Assembly (NCBI GenBank): GCA_036339975.1
Contig: JAYYZV010000093.1
Span: forward strand, 1 to 7,845
Length of the DNA stretch: 7,845 bases
From: UBA830 sp036339975
GTDB taxonomy: Bacteria > Pseudomonadota > Alphaproteobacteria > MPNO01 > UBA830
Reading direction: 5' to 3'
Positions 1 to 6,629 of this stretch are shown here, piece after piece. The position numbers were made by a program, and so were the translations under genes. The notes under the pieces were generated by a model. That model was given only the letters and a program-made list of their open reading frames with translations. It did no database searches and had not been told where the DNA came from. How positions within the stretch are numbered: position 1 is the first letter of the stretch; every line of letters starts with the position of its first letter.

Positions 1-71
1 CTCGCATGGTTGACGCGTCGCTCAAAACCAAACTTCAACGGCTTGAACTATCATTGAAAGGGGCAGCGTGA
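1..71 (+). CDS. atpH: ATP synthase F1 delta subunit, C-terminal end (partial)
   Basis: Only the last 22 complete codons and the TGA stop (69-71) are in the window; the start lies upstream. The reading frame begins at base 3 and ends in LKTKLQRLELSLKGAA. This fits the C-terminus of the delta (OSCP-type) subunit, where a short beta-strand region (a basic, VDASLKTKL-like segment) is followed by a brief helix. Delta sits on top of the alpha3-beta3 head and ties it to the peripheral stalk. The identification rests partly on position, because atpH directly precedes atpA in alphaproteobacterial F1 operons. The stop overlaps the atpA start codon by one base (TGATG), which suggests translational coupling. 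Confidence 0.85.
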   Translation, partial: RMVDASLKTKLQRLELSLKGAA

Positions 72-1606
72 TGGATATCCGCGCCGCAGAAATCTCATCA
101 ATTCTTAAGGACCAGATCGCGAATTTCGGGACCGAGGCGGAGGTCGCTGAGGTCGGTGAAGTTCTGTCAGTTGGCGACGGTATCGCCCGTGTTTACGGCC
201 TCGATAGCGTCCAAGCCGGCGAAATGGTCGAATTTCCCGGCGGCATAAAGGGAATGGCGCTGAACCTAGAAACAGACAATGTCGGTGTCGTTATCTTTGG
301 TTCTGATGCTAATATCAAGGAAGGTGACACGGTTAAACGGACTGGCACCATTGTGGATGTGTCGGTTGGTAAGGGTCTTCTGGGCCGTGTTGTGGACGCG
401 CTAGGCGAGCCCATCGACGGCAAGGGCCCGATCGAAGCGGCTGAAAGGCGCCGTGTTGATGTTAAAGCGCCTGGTATAATTCCACGGCAGTCGGTGTCCG
501 AGCCGATGCAGACTGGTTTGAAAGCTATCGATAGCCTTATTCCTGTCGGCCGCGGCCAGCGGGAACTGATCATTGGCGATCGTCAGACCGGAAAAACGGC
601 TATTGCGGTCGATACAATCATCAACCAGAAAAAAGCCTTCGATGACGGCGATACCGACAAGCAGCTCTTTTGCATCTATGTAGCGGTTGGTCAGAAGAGG
701 TCCACAGTTGCGCAGATCGTGAAGCAGCTTGAAGAGGTGGGGGCAATGGAATACACCATCGTGGTCGCCGCCACGGCGTCCGAACCGGCGCCGCTGCAAT
801 TTCTTGCGCCATATGGCGGCTGCACGATGGGCGAATATTTCCGCGACAACGGCATGCATGCGTTGATCATTTACGACGATCTGTCCAAACAGGCCGTTGC
901 CTATCGCCAGATGTCGCTGCTGCTGCGCCGTCCACCAGGACGTGAAGCCTATCCGGGCGACGTTTTTTATCTCCATTCGCGGCTTCTTGAACGCGCCGCG
1001 AAGATGAGTGACGAAAACGGCGGCGGATCTTTGACCGCCTTACCCGTCATCGAAACTCAGGCGGGCGACGTGTCGGCTTATATTCCTACTAATGTCATTT
1101 CGATCACTGACGGTCAGATTTTCCTTGAAACCGAGTTGTTTTACTCGGGGATTCGTCCGGCCGTGAATGTAGGCCTGTCGGTCAGCCGCGTTGGCTCCGC
1201 CGCGCAGATCAAGGCGATGAAACAGGTAGCCGGCTCAATTAAGCTGGAACTGGCCCAGTACCGAGAAATGGCGGCCTTCGCGCAGTTTGCTTCGGACCTT
1301 GACGCCTCTACGCAGAAGCTTCTGGCTCGCGGCGAGCGCCTAACCGAGCTTCTGAAACAGCCGCAGTATTCACCCTTACCGGTCGAGGAGCAGGTCGTGT
1401 CGATTTTCGCCGGTGTGAATGGCTATCTCGACGATATTCCGGCTGGCGATGTAACCCGCTTCGAGCAGGGCTTCATTTCGGAAATGAAATCCAGCCATGC
1501 GGATGTACTCACTACCATTCGCGAAGAACAGGCAGTGTCCGACGAAACCGAGGCTAAACTCAAAAGCACCCTCGACAAATACGCTAAGAATTTCACTGTG
1601 GCCTGA
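71..1606 (+). CDS. atpA: ATP synthase F1 subunit alpha
   Basis: This is the non-catalytic nucleotide-binding subunit of the F1 head (alpha3-beta3), on the cytoplasmic side of the inner membrane. The product is 511 aa, close to the roughly 510 usual for the family. In order it has the N-terminal beta-barrel (about 25-95), the P-loop GDRQTGKT (169-176), the Walker B strand ALIIYDD (264-270), the family signature PAVNVGLSVSR (363-373) whose last Arg is the arginine finger acting on the beta active site, and a C-terminal helical bundle. I chose the ATG at 71 over the in-frame GTG at 68. The purine-rich AAAGGGG at 57-63 is then 7 bases upstream, and MDIRAAEISS is the usual alphaproteobacterial N-terminus. 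The gene overlaps the atpH stop by one base and is 35 bases from atpG, so it is within one operon. No motif is disrupted. Confidence 0.98.
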   Translation: MDIRAAEISSILKDQIANFGTEAEVAEVGEVLSVGDGIARVYGLDSVQAGEMVEFPGGIKGMALNLETDNVGVVIFGSDANIKEGDTVKRTGTIVDVSVGKGLLGRVVDALGEPIDGKGPIEAAERRRVDVKAPGIIPRQSVSEPMQTGLKAIDSLIPVGRGQRELIIGDRQTGKTAIAVDTIINQKKAFDDGDTDKQLFCIYVAVGQKRSTVAQIVKQLEEVGAMEYTIVVAATASEPAPLQFLAPYGGCTMGEYFRDNGMHALIIYDDLSKQAVAYRQMSLLLRRPPGREAYPGDVFYLHSRLLERAAKMSDENGGGSLTALPVIETQAGDVSAYIPTNVISITDGQIFLETELFYSGIRPAVNVGLSVSRVGSAAQIKAMKQVAGSIKLELAQYREMAAFAQFASDLDASTQKLLARGERLTELLKQPQYSPLPVEEQVVSIFAGVNGYLDDIPAGDVTRFEQGFISEMKSSHADVLTTIREEQAVSDETEAKLKSTLDKYAKNFTVA

Positions 1607-1641
1607 TAGGCCGACTCGTAATCAAGAACCGGTAGCGGGAC

Positions 1642-2535
1642 ATGCCAAGCCTTAAAGACCTCCGAATGCGGATAGACAGCGTCAAATCGACGCAGAAAAT
1701 CACCTCGGCCATGAAGATGGTTGCAGCGGCTAAGCTGCGCCGTGCGCAGGAGCAGGCGGAAGCGGCACGGCCCTATGCCGAGCGGATGGACCGGATGCTC
1801 GGGGCGCTAGCTGGGTCTCTGGCGTCGACTGAAGGGGCGTCTCCGCTGCTGGCTGGCACTGGCAAACAGGATACGTATCTGCTAGTGGTGATGACGTCCG
1901 ACCGTGGACTTTGCGGGGCGTTCAACTCGTCGATTGTGCGCGAAGCACGCCGAATGATAGTCGAGCTGCAGGCCGACGGTAAGGATGTGAAAATTCTGTG
2001 TGTTGGCAAGAAAGGCTGGTCTCAGCTTCGCCGTGAATATGCGTCGCTGATCGTCGATCTGATAGAGGACGTGGGTCGCCAGCGGCTGAGCTTCGAGGAC
2101 GCTCAGGGGATCGCGAGCCGCGTCCTAGAAATGTCCGAGTCCCGAGAATTCGATGTCTGTACGCTGATCTACAACACTTTCAAATCTGCGATTTCTCAGA
2201 TTGTAACCCGACAGCAGTTGATTCCCTTTGCGGTCGAGGAAGCCGAAGAGGATGGGTCTAAAGAAATTGACGCCCCGGCGGTGGTTTACGATTACGAACC
2301 GGATGAAACCGATATTCTCGACGTTTTGCTGCCGCGTAACATGAGCGTGCAGGTTTTCCGGTCGCTGCTCGAAAACAATGCCAGTGAACACGGTGCGCGG
2401 ATGGGCGCGATGGACAACGCGACCCGCAACGCCGGCGAAATGATCGATAGTCTGACGATGAGTTACAACCGTTCCCGTCAGGCCGTCATTACCAAGGAAC
2501 TGATCGAAATAATCTCGGGCGCCGAAGCAGTTTAG
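1642..2535 (+). CDS. atpG: ATP synthase F1 subunit gamma
   Basis: Gamma is the central rotor shaft: its N- and C-terminal helices form a coiled coil inside the alpha3-beta3 head and its foot contacts epsilon and the c-ring. The 297-aa product has the classical N-terminus MPSLKDLRMRIDSVKSTQKI, the conserved SDRGLCGAFN (86-95) at the start of the Rossmann-like middle domain, and ASEHGARMGAMDNATRNA (247-264) in the C-terminal helix. Its end, ITKELIEIISGAEA (283-296), fits the gamma-subunit signature. An insert-like acidic stretch around 199-210 (EEAEEDGSKEID) is similar to extra loops in other alphaproteobacterial gammas. The start ATG has only a weak upstream AGCGGGA, but the N-terminus fits the family exactly. 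It lies between atpA and atpD with short gaps, as expected. Confidence 0.97.
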   Translation: MPSLKDLRMRIDSVKSTQKITSAMKMVAAAKLRRAQEQAEAARPYAERMDRMLGALAGSLASTEGASPLLAGTGKQDTYLLVVMTSDRGLCGAFNSSIVREARRMIVELQADGKDVKILCVGKKGWSQLRREYASLIVDLIEDVGRQRLSFEDAQGIASRVLEMSESREFDVCTLIYNTFKSAISQIVTRQQLIPFAVEEAEEDGSKEIDAPAVVYDYEPDETDILDVLLPRNMSVQVFRSLLENNASEHGARMGAMDNATRNAGEMIDSLTMSYNRSRQAVITKELIEIISGAEAV

Positions 2536-2553
2536 CGCCCCGCAATGACGATG

Positions 2554-2560
2554 GACGAGG
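2554..2560 (+). promoter_or_regulatory. Ribosome binding site deciding the atpD start
   Basis: GACGAGG lies 1 base upstream of a first ATG (2562) and 7 bases upstream of a second in-frame ATG (2568). Normal spacing favours the second, giving a protein that begins MADTANNIGSV rather than MNMADT. This is inferred from spacing alone. Confidence 0.55.
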
Positions 2561-2567
2561 TATGAAT

Positions 2568-3992
2568 ATGGCCGACACGGCAAACAACATCGGCAGCGTG
2601 TCCCAGGTGCTGGGCGCTGTAGTAGACGTGCAGTTCGAAGGCGATTTGCCGGAGATCATGAACGCACTGGAATGCGACAATGACGGCAACCGCTTGGTTC
2701 TCGAAGTCGCGCAACATCTTGGTGAAAGCACGGTGCGTACCATCGCGATGGATACGACGGAAGGTCTCGTCCGAGGACAGGACGTCACCGATACGGGGAG
2801 CCCTATCACTATGCCGGTGGGTCCTGAAACGCTCGGGCGTATCCTGAACGTTATCGGAGAGCCGATCGACGAACGTGGACCGCTTAGCACATCCAAACGT
2901 CTTCCCATCCACCGAGACGCGCCTGAATTTACGGACCAGTCGACTGAAACCGACGTATTGGTAACCGGCATCAAGGTTGTCGATCTGTTGGCGCCATATT
3001 CGCGCGGGGGCAAGATAGGCCTGTTTGGTGGCGCCGGTGTTGGCAAGACCGTGTTGATCATGGAGTTGATCAACAACGTCGCGAAGGCACATGGAGGGTA
3101 TTCCGTGTTTGCCGGGGTGGGCGAACGGACCCGCGAAGGCAACGATCTGTATCACGAAATGATGGAATCGGGCGTTATCCAACCGGACGGAGAATCCAAG
3201 GCGGCGCTGGTTTACGGCCAGATGAACGAGCCGCCAGGGGCACGTGCGCGGGTTGGGCTTTCCGGGTTAACGCTGGCCGAATATTTTCGCGACGAAGAAG
3301 GTCAGGACGTGCTGTTGTTCGTCGACAACATTTTCCGTTTTACTCAGGCAGGCTCTGAAGTGTCCGCGCTGCTCGGCCGTATTCCATCGGCGGTGGGCTA
3401 TCAGCCGACGCTGGCGACCGATATGGGTAACCTGCAGGAACGTATCACGACAACCAACAAGGGTTCGATTACATCGGTGCAGGCGATCTACGTGCCTGCT
3501 GATGATCTGACCGACCCAGCGCCGGCGACATCCTTTGCCCATCTCGATGCGACCACGGTGTTGTCGCGCCAGATTGCGGAGCTTGGCATTTATCCGGCCG
3601 TCGACCCGCTCGATTCCACGTCGCGCATCCTCGATCCCCGCACGGTCGGTGACGAGCATTATGAAGTTGCGCGTGAAGTTCAGCGCGTTCTGCAGACGTA
3701 TAAGTCGCTGCAGGACATCATCGCTATTCTCGGAATGGAAGAACTTTCTGAAGAAGATAAGCTGGTAGTCGCGCGAGCGCGGAAAATCCAGCGCTTCCTG
3801 TCGCAGCCGTTTCATGTCGCTGAGATATTCACGGGGATGCCCGGTGTGTTTGTAGATTTAGAAGAGACTATCAGAGGCTTCAAGGGGCTGGTTGAAGGCG
3901 AATACGACGATTTACCGGAGGCGGCTTTCTATATGGTCGGGAAGATTGAGGACGCGGTCGGAAAAGCGAAGGATATGGCAGCGGCGGCCTGA
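2568..3992 (+). CDS. atpD: ATP synthase F1 subunit beta (catalytic)
   Basis: Beta carries the three catalytic sites that make ATP from ADP and phosphate (EC 7.1.2.2). From the ATG at 2568 the protein has 474 aa, typical for the family; an ATG two codons earlier (2562) is possible but too close to the ribosome binding site. Visible parts are the N-terminal barrel (about 8-80), the P-loop GGAGVGKT (154-161, Lys160), the catalytic Glu in GVGERTREGND (Glu186), the Walker B LLFVDN (249-254, Asp253), and the signature PAVDPLDSTS (343-352). The C-terminal lever motif is EELSEED (391-397), a conservative variant of DELSEED. All catalytic residues are present, so the enzyme should be active. The gene is 35 bases ahead of atpC. 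Confidence 0.98.
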   Translation: MADTANNIGSVSQVLGAVVDVQFEGDLPEIMNALECDNDGNRLVLEVAQHLGESTVRTIAMDTTEGLVRGQDVTDTGSPITMPVGPETLGRILNVIGEPIDERGPLSTSKRLPIHRDAPEFTDQSTETDVLVTGIKVVDLLAPYSRGGKIGLFGGAGVGKTVLIMELINNVAKAHGGYSVFAGVGERTREGNDLYHEMMESGVIQPDGESKAALVYGQMNEPPGARARVGLSGLTLAEYFRDEEGQDVLLFVDNIFRFTQAGSEVSALLGRIPSAVGYQPTLATDMGNLQERITTTNKGSITSVQAIYVPADDLTDPAPATSFAHLDATTVLSRQIAELGIYPAVDPLDSTSRILDPRTVGDEHYEVAREVQRVLQTYKSLQDIIAILGMEELSEEDKLVVARARKIQRFLSQPFHVAEIFTGMPGVFVDLEETIRGFKGLVEGEYDDLPEAAFYMVGKIEDAVGKAKDMAAAA

Positions 3993-4027
3993 TTACAGGA
4001 CCTTGAACCGAAACTTGGGGACGGAAT

Positions 4028-4435
4028 ATGGCTGAATCTTTTGCATTCGAACTTGTATCGCCGGAAAAAGTATTGCTGTCCGACAATGTCGAGATGGTTG
4101 TGGTCCCCGGAGCCGAAGGTGATTTCGGCGTTCTGACCGGCCATTCACCTCTGATTTCCTCCCTAAGGCCGGGTGTCATTGGCACTTATAACGGGGACAA
4201 GATTGAGAAACGCATATTCGTCGCTGGCGGATTTGCCGAAGTTACCGGAGAACGGTGCACCGTGCTGGCCGAAGAGGCTGTGGCGGTTGAAGATATCGAT
4301 GCTGGGGTTGCCGAAGAACGGGTTAAGACCGCGAACGAAGCAGTTTCGGCGGCAGAAAATGATACAGCGCGAAATGGGGCGGAAATGGAACTCGCCGTGG
4401 CTAAGGCTATGCTATCTGCGGGAAATCTGGCTTGA
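4028..4435 (+). CDS. atpC: ATP synthase F1 subunit epsilon
   Basis: Epsilon is the small rotor subunit joining gamma to the c-ring, and in many bacteria it acts as a brake on ATP hydrolysis. The product has 135 aa, a normal full length. It has an N-terminal beta-sandwich (about 5-88) with the conserved segment PGAEGDFGVLTGH (27-39), then an alanine- and glutamate-rich two-helix domain (about 90-135). In characterised alphaproteobacteria inhibition is mainly performed by a separate zeta protein, so the helices need not be strongly inhibitory here; that is family knowledge, not visible in this sequence. A strong purine-rich GGGGACGGA (4017-4025) precedes the ATG. It is the last gene of the operon; no convincing intrinsic terminator follows it. 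Confidence 0.96.
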   Translation: MAESFAFELVSPEKVLLSDNVEMVVVPGAEGDFGVLTGHSPLISSLRPGVIGTYNGDKIEKRIFVAGGFAEVTGERCTVLAEEAVAVEDIDAGVAEERVKTANEAVSAAENDTARNGAEMELAVAKAMLSAGNLA

Positions 4436-4511
4436 CCGTTTAAGTGCCAGCCCGGCAACAGGGGCAACATCTATTACTGTTGAATTTGCTTGCATAGGGT
4501 GGACAAAATAA

Positions 4512-4536
4512 CACCGTTTAGGCAATTTTCACGGTG
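4512..4536. repeat. Short inverted repeat between atpC and amt
   Basis: CACCGT (4512-4517) and ACGGTG (4531-4536) are perfect six-base inverted arms separated by 13 bases. The arm centres are 19 bp apart, not far from two helical turns. This could be a regulator site or a weak hairpin after the atp operon. No run of T follows, so it is not a standard intrinsic terminator. A repeat this short could also arise by chance. Confidence 0.25.
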
Positions 4537-4616
4537 AAGGGGAGAAAAACTCCTGATATCCGACTCGTAGCAAATGCATCAGCTGGTTTTTCGGGCAAGC
4601 TACAACTGGATATTGC

Positions 4617-4632
4617 GGGCATAAAAACCGCT
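4617..4632 (+). promoter_or_regulatory. Possible sigma-54 (-24/-12) promoter of amt
   Basis: GGGCATAAAAACCGCT has GG (4618-4619) and GC (4630-4631) separated by exactly ten bases, with GGCA in the -24 half matching the TGGCAC core. The flanking bases (T and C at -24, TT at -12) do not match, so the element is degenerate. Transcription would start near 4643, leaving a leader of about 36 bases before the GTG start at 4679. Ammonium channel genes are often under NtrC/sigma-54 control, which makes the position plausible. I see no clear NtrC site upstream. Confidence 0.3.
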
Positions 4633-4678
4633 GAGGCGTGCTGGGTAGTTTCTTAAAAAAGCGCTGTGGAGGCTTTGA

Positions 4679-5992
4679 GTGAGCAAATTTCTATTATCGT
4701 CCGCTGCGGGGTTGGCTCTCATCCTTGTTGCAACCACTTTCTTTCCCAATGGTGCGTTAGCGCAGGACACTAGGCTAAGCGACGGTGACACAGCATGGAT
4801 TCTGACCGCTACCGCCTTGGTGCTTTTTATGACTCTGCCGGGGCTGGCGTTATTCTATGGCGGACTGGTCCGGGCACGGAACTTGCTTTCGGTTCTTATG
4901 CAGTGCTTTTCGGTGGCGTGCCTGATGTCACTGATGTGGCTGATTGTTGTCTACAGCCTCGCTTTTGGTGACGGCGGCGCGGCAAACGCATGGATTGGCG
5001 GGTTTGGAAAGACGTTTCTGTCGGGTATTGGACCTGACACTCTCTCAGGATCAATTCCTGAATCCGTATTTTTCATATTTCAGATGACATTCGCCATTAT
5101 TACCCCGGCACTGATCGTCGGCGCATATGTGGAGCGTATCAAATTCAGCGCTGTGTTATGGTTCAGCGCGATCTGGATCATATTTGTATATGCGCCGGTA
5201 TGTCATTGGATCTGGGGTGGCGGGTGGCTTGCGGATCTCGGGGTAAAAGACTTTGCAGGCGGGCTTGTGGTTCACGTCACGGCGGGTGTTTCTGCTTTGG
5301 TTATTGCCAATATACTTGGCGGACGGCGAGGGTTTCCAAGTGACGTTACACCGCCGCATAACCCGGGCCTAACTATGATTGGTGCCGCTATGCTATGGGT
5401 TGGCTGGTTCGGCTTTAACGCTGGTTCGGCGCTGGCTGCCGACGGGGCGGCGGGCATGGCGATGGTGGTGACGCATATTTCTGCCGCGACGGCCTCGTTG
5501 GTTTGGATGGGTATAGAATGGGTTAAACACGGCAAGCCTAGCCTTGTTGGGATAGTCACGGGTATGGTTGCCGGTCTCGCGACGATCACCCCCGGCGCAG
5601 GCTTCGTAGGGCCGATCGGTGCGGTGTTTTTTGGTTTTCTTGCGGGTCTTATCTGCTACTGGTTTGTCGGTTTCATTAAGCAAAAGATCAGAATAGACGA
5701 TTCACTCGATGTCTTCGCCGTTCATGGTGTTGGAGGCGCGTTGGGGATTCTGCTAACATCTTTCTTCGGCGCCGAAATGCTTGGCGGTTTAGGCCTCGGC
5801 GAGGGAATGACTATGACAAAGCAGCTTGGCGTTCAGGTCCTAGGTTTGATTGCCGTAGCCGCGTGGTCGTTGGTGATCAGTTGGATAATCATCAAGATTA
5901 TTCAGACAACCATAGGTCTCCGGGTTAACGAAGAAGACGAGATCGAAGGGCTCGACATTACGTCGCATGGTGAGCGTACCCATCTGAATTAA
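4679..5992 (+). CDS. amt: Ammonium transporter, Amt/MEP/Rh family
   Basis: This is an inner-membrane, trimeric ammonium channel that takes up NH4+/NH3 for assimilation. The 437-aa product starts at GTG, with GGAGG (4668-4672) six bases upstream. Residues 1-28 form a signal peptide ending in NGALA before QD, as in other bacterial Amt proteins, which puts the mature N-terminus in the periplasm; about eleven membrane helices follow. Visible family motifs are GLALFYGGLVRARN (55-68), FQMTF with the Phe-gate region (134-138), HWIWGGG (176-182), DFAGGLVVH with Asp191 and pore His199, WFGFNAGS (243-250) and DVFAVHGVGG with the second pore histidine His349. The tail GLRVNEEDEIEGLDITSHGE (413-432) is the conserved cytoplasmic segment that contacts PII/GlnK. 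No glnK is adjacent, although it often precedes amtB in proteobacteria. A 243-bp gap separates it from atpC, so it is probably transcribed on its own. Confidence 0.96.
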   Translation: MSKFLLSSAAGLALILVATTFFPNGALAQDTRLSDGDTAWILTATALVLFMTLPGLALFYGGLVRARNLLSVLMQCFSVACLMSLMWLIVVYSLAFGDGGAANAWIGGFGKTFLSGIGPDTLSGSIPESVFFIFQMTFAIITPALIVGAYVERIKFSAVLWFSAIWIIFVYAPVCHWIWGGGWLADLGVKDFAGGLVVHVTAGVSALVIANILGGRRGFPSDVTPPHNPGLTMIGAAMLWVGWFGFNAGSALAADGAAGMAMVVTHISAATASLVWMGIEWVKHGKPSLVGIVTGMVAGLATITPGAGFVGPIGAVFFGFLAGLICYWFVGFIKQKIRIDDSLDVFAVHGVGGALGILLTSFFGAEMLGGLGLGEGMTMTKQLGVQVLGLIAVAAWSLVISWIIIKIIQTTIGLRVNEEDEIEGLDITSHGERTHLN

Positions 5993-6044
5993 CAGGGCTG
6001 AGTTAATGTTCGGCTTCAGGTTTGTTTTAAGGGTGTTTTGCCTG

Positions 6045-6078
6045 TGACATATAATCATGCCCGTGTGGGCGCATGTCA
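6045..6078. repeat. Hairpin-forming region after amt
   Basis: Outer arms TGACAT (6045-6050) and ATGTCA (6073-6078) enclose an inner GCCC-GTGT-GGGC hairpin (6059-6070), with an unequal internal loop of eight bases against two. It lies between convergent amt and rppH and could serve as a transcript 3'-end structure. The bases after it (TTGCATAAATTATTTG) are AT-rich but lack a real T tract, so a terminator function is only a guess. Confidence 0.3.
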
Positions 6079-6100
6079 TTGCATAAATTATTTGTTCAAC

Positions 6101-6126
6101 AAAAGGTTGGTCACCCTCGCCTTTTT
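6101..6126. terminator. Possible bidirectional terminator between amt and rppH
   Basis: AAAAGG (6101-6106) pairs with CCTTTT (6120-6125), leaving a 13-base loop. The plus strand ends in TTTTT and the minus strand in CCTTTTG, so it could act in both directions. The rppH stop codon (6111-6113) lies inside the loop. The stem is short and AT-rich, so this is a weak candidate, supported mainly by its position between convergent genes. Confidence 0.35.
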
Positions 6127-6629
6127 AATACCGTCGGGTTCCTTGCGATGGGTTTGGTTTTCCATTTGGGATAAGCTGCTACGACATCGCGGTATATCTT
6201 ACGCTTAAATTGGACGATCTCCTGAATCAAGGTCTCTCTATCGGTCCATTTCCAGCGCCTGAATTCGGGGTGTTTTGTCTCGATGTTGATATCGGCGTCT
6301 TTTCCGGTGAACCGGAATGCAACCCATATTTGTGCCTGACCATAGAACTTTCCGCCCCAAGCCCGTTGGTGGATTTTTCGCGGAAGTGAATAAGTTCGCC
6401 ATGAATCATCCACGCCAATAAGCAAAACGTCTTCGATACTGGTCTCTTCCCGGAGTTCTCGTATTGCTGCCTCTATTGCATTTTCGCCTGCGTCAATTCC
6501 CCCCTGAGGCATTTGCCACGCCTCCGGCGTATCTAGGCGCTCCCCGACGAAAATTCGATCCTCATCATTCAACAGTAGAATGCCGACGCAGGGACGATAC
6601 CGGTCGGGAGGTAATCCCGGGCCAGTCAT
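6111..6629 (-). CDS. rppH: RNA pyrophosphohydrolase (Nudix family)
   Basis: RppH removes pyrophosphate from 5'-triphosphorylated RNA, which opens transcripts to RNase E decay; the older name is NudH or dinucleoside polyphosphate hydrolase. The 172-aa protein is near the usual 160-176 aa. It starts MTGPGLPPDRYRPCVGILLL, typical of alphaproteobacterial members, and carries AWQMPQGG (37-44) leading into the Nudix box (43-65). The metal-binding glutamates Glu58, Glu61 and Glu62 are all present in RELREET. The conserved Gly near the end of the box is Ser64 here (EETSI), which should not remove metal binding. A C-terminal FKRKIYRDVVAAY helix also fits RppH. The ATG overlaps the stop of the upstream deacetylase-like gene as ATGA, and AAGG lies 9 bases before the start, so the two are likely co-translated. 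Confidence 0.93.
   Translation of the reverse strand: MTGPGLPPDRYRPCVGILLLNDEDRIFVGERLDTPEAWQMPQGGIDAGENAIEAAIRELREETSIEDVLLIGVDDSWRTYSLPRKIHQRAWGGKFYGQAQIWVAFRFTGKDADINIETKHPEFRRWKWTDRETLIQEIVQFKRKIYRDVVAAYPKWKTKPIARNPTVLKRRG

Noticed and set aside
401..976. Minus-strand open frame of 191 aa inside atpA
   Set aside because: It is fully antisense to the conserved atpA core, including the P-loop coding region, and has no recognisable domain.
2489..3182. Two long overlapping minus-strand open frames (217 and 216 aa) opposite the start of atpD
   Set aside because: They lie opposite a highly conserved gene in codon-biased sequence, resemble no family I know, and overlap each other in different frames. 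They are shadows of atpD.
4445..4465. GC-rich hairpins just after atpC (TGCC-AGCCC-GGCA, or GCCC with GGGC) as an atp operon terminator
   Set aside because: The stems are only four base pairs, mutually exclusive, and no T run follows; not enough to call a terminator.
4480..4509. Possible sigma-70 promoter (TTGAAT...CAAAAT) upstream of amt
   Set aside because: Both boxes are poor matches with an 18-base spacer, and similar matches are expected by chance in AT-richer intergenic DNA.
4173..4511. Plus-strand 112-aa open frame running from inside atpC past its stop
   Set aside because: It is out of frame with atpC over most of its length, has no recognisable motif, and the part beyond atpC is not protein-like.
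4600..4791. Minus-strand 63-aa open frame across the amt leader
   Set aside because: It overlaps the amt signal-peptide region antisense, shows no family features, and has no support as a gene.
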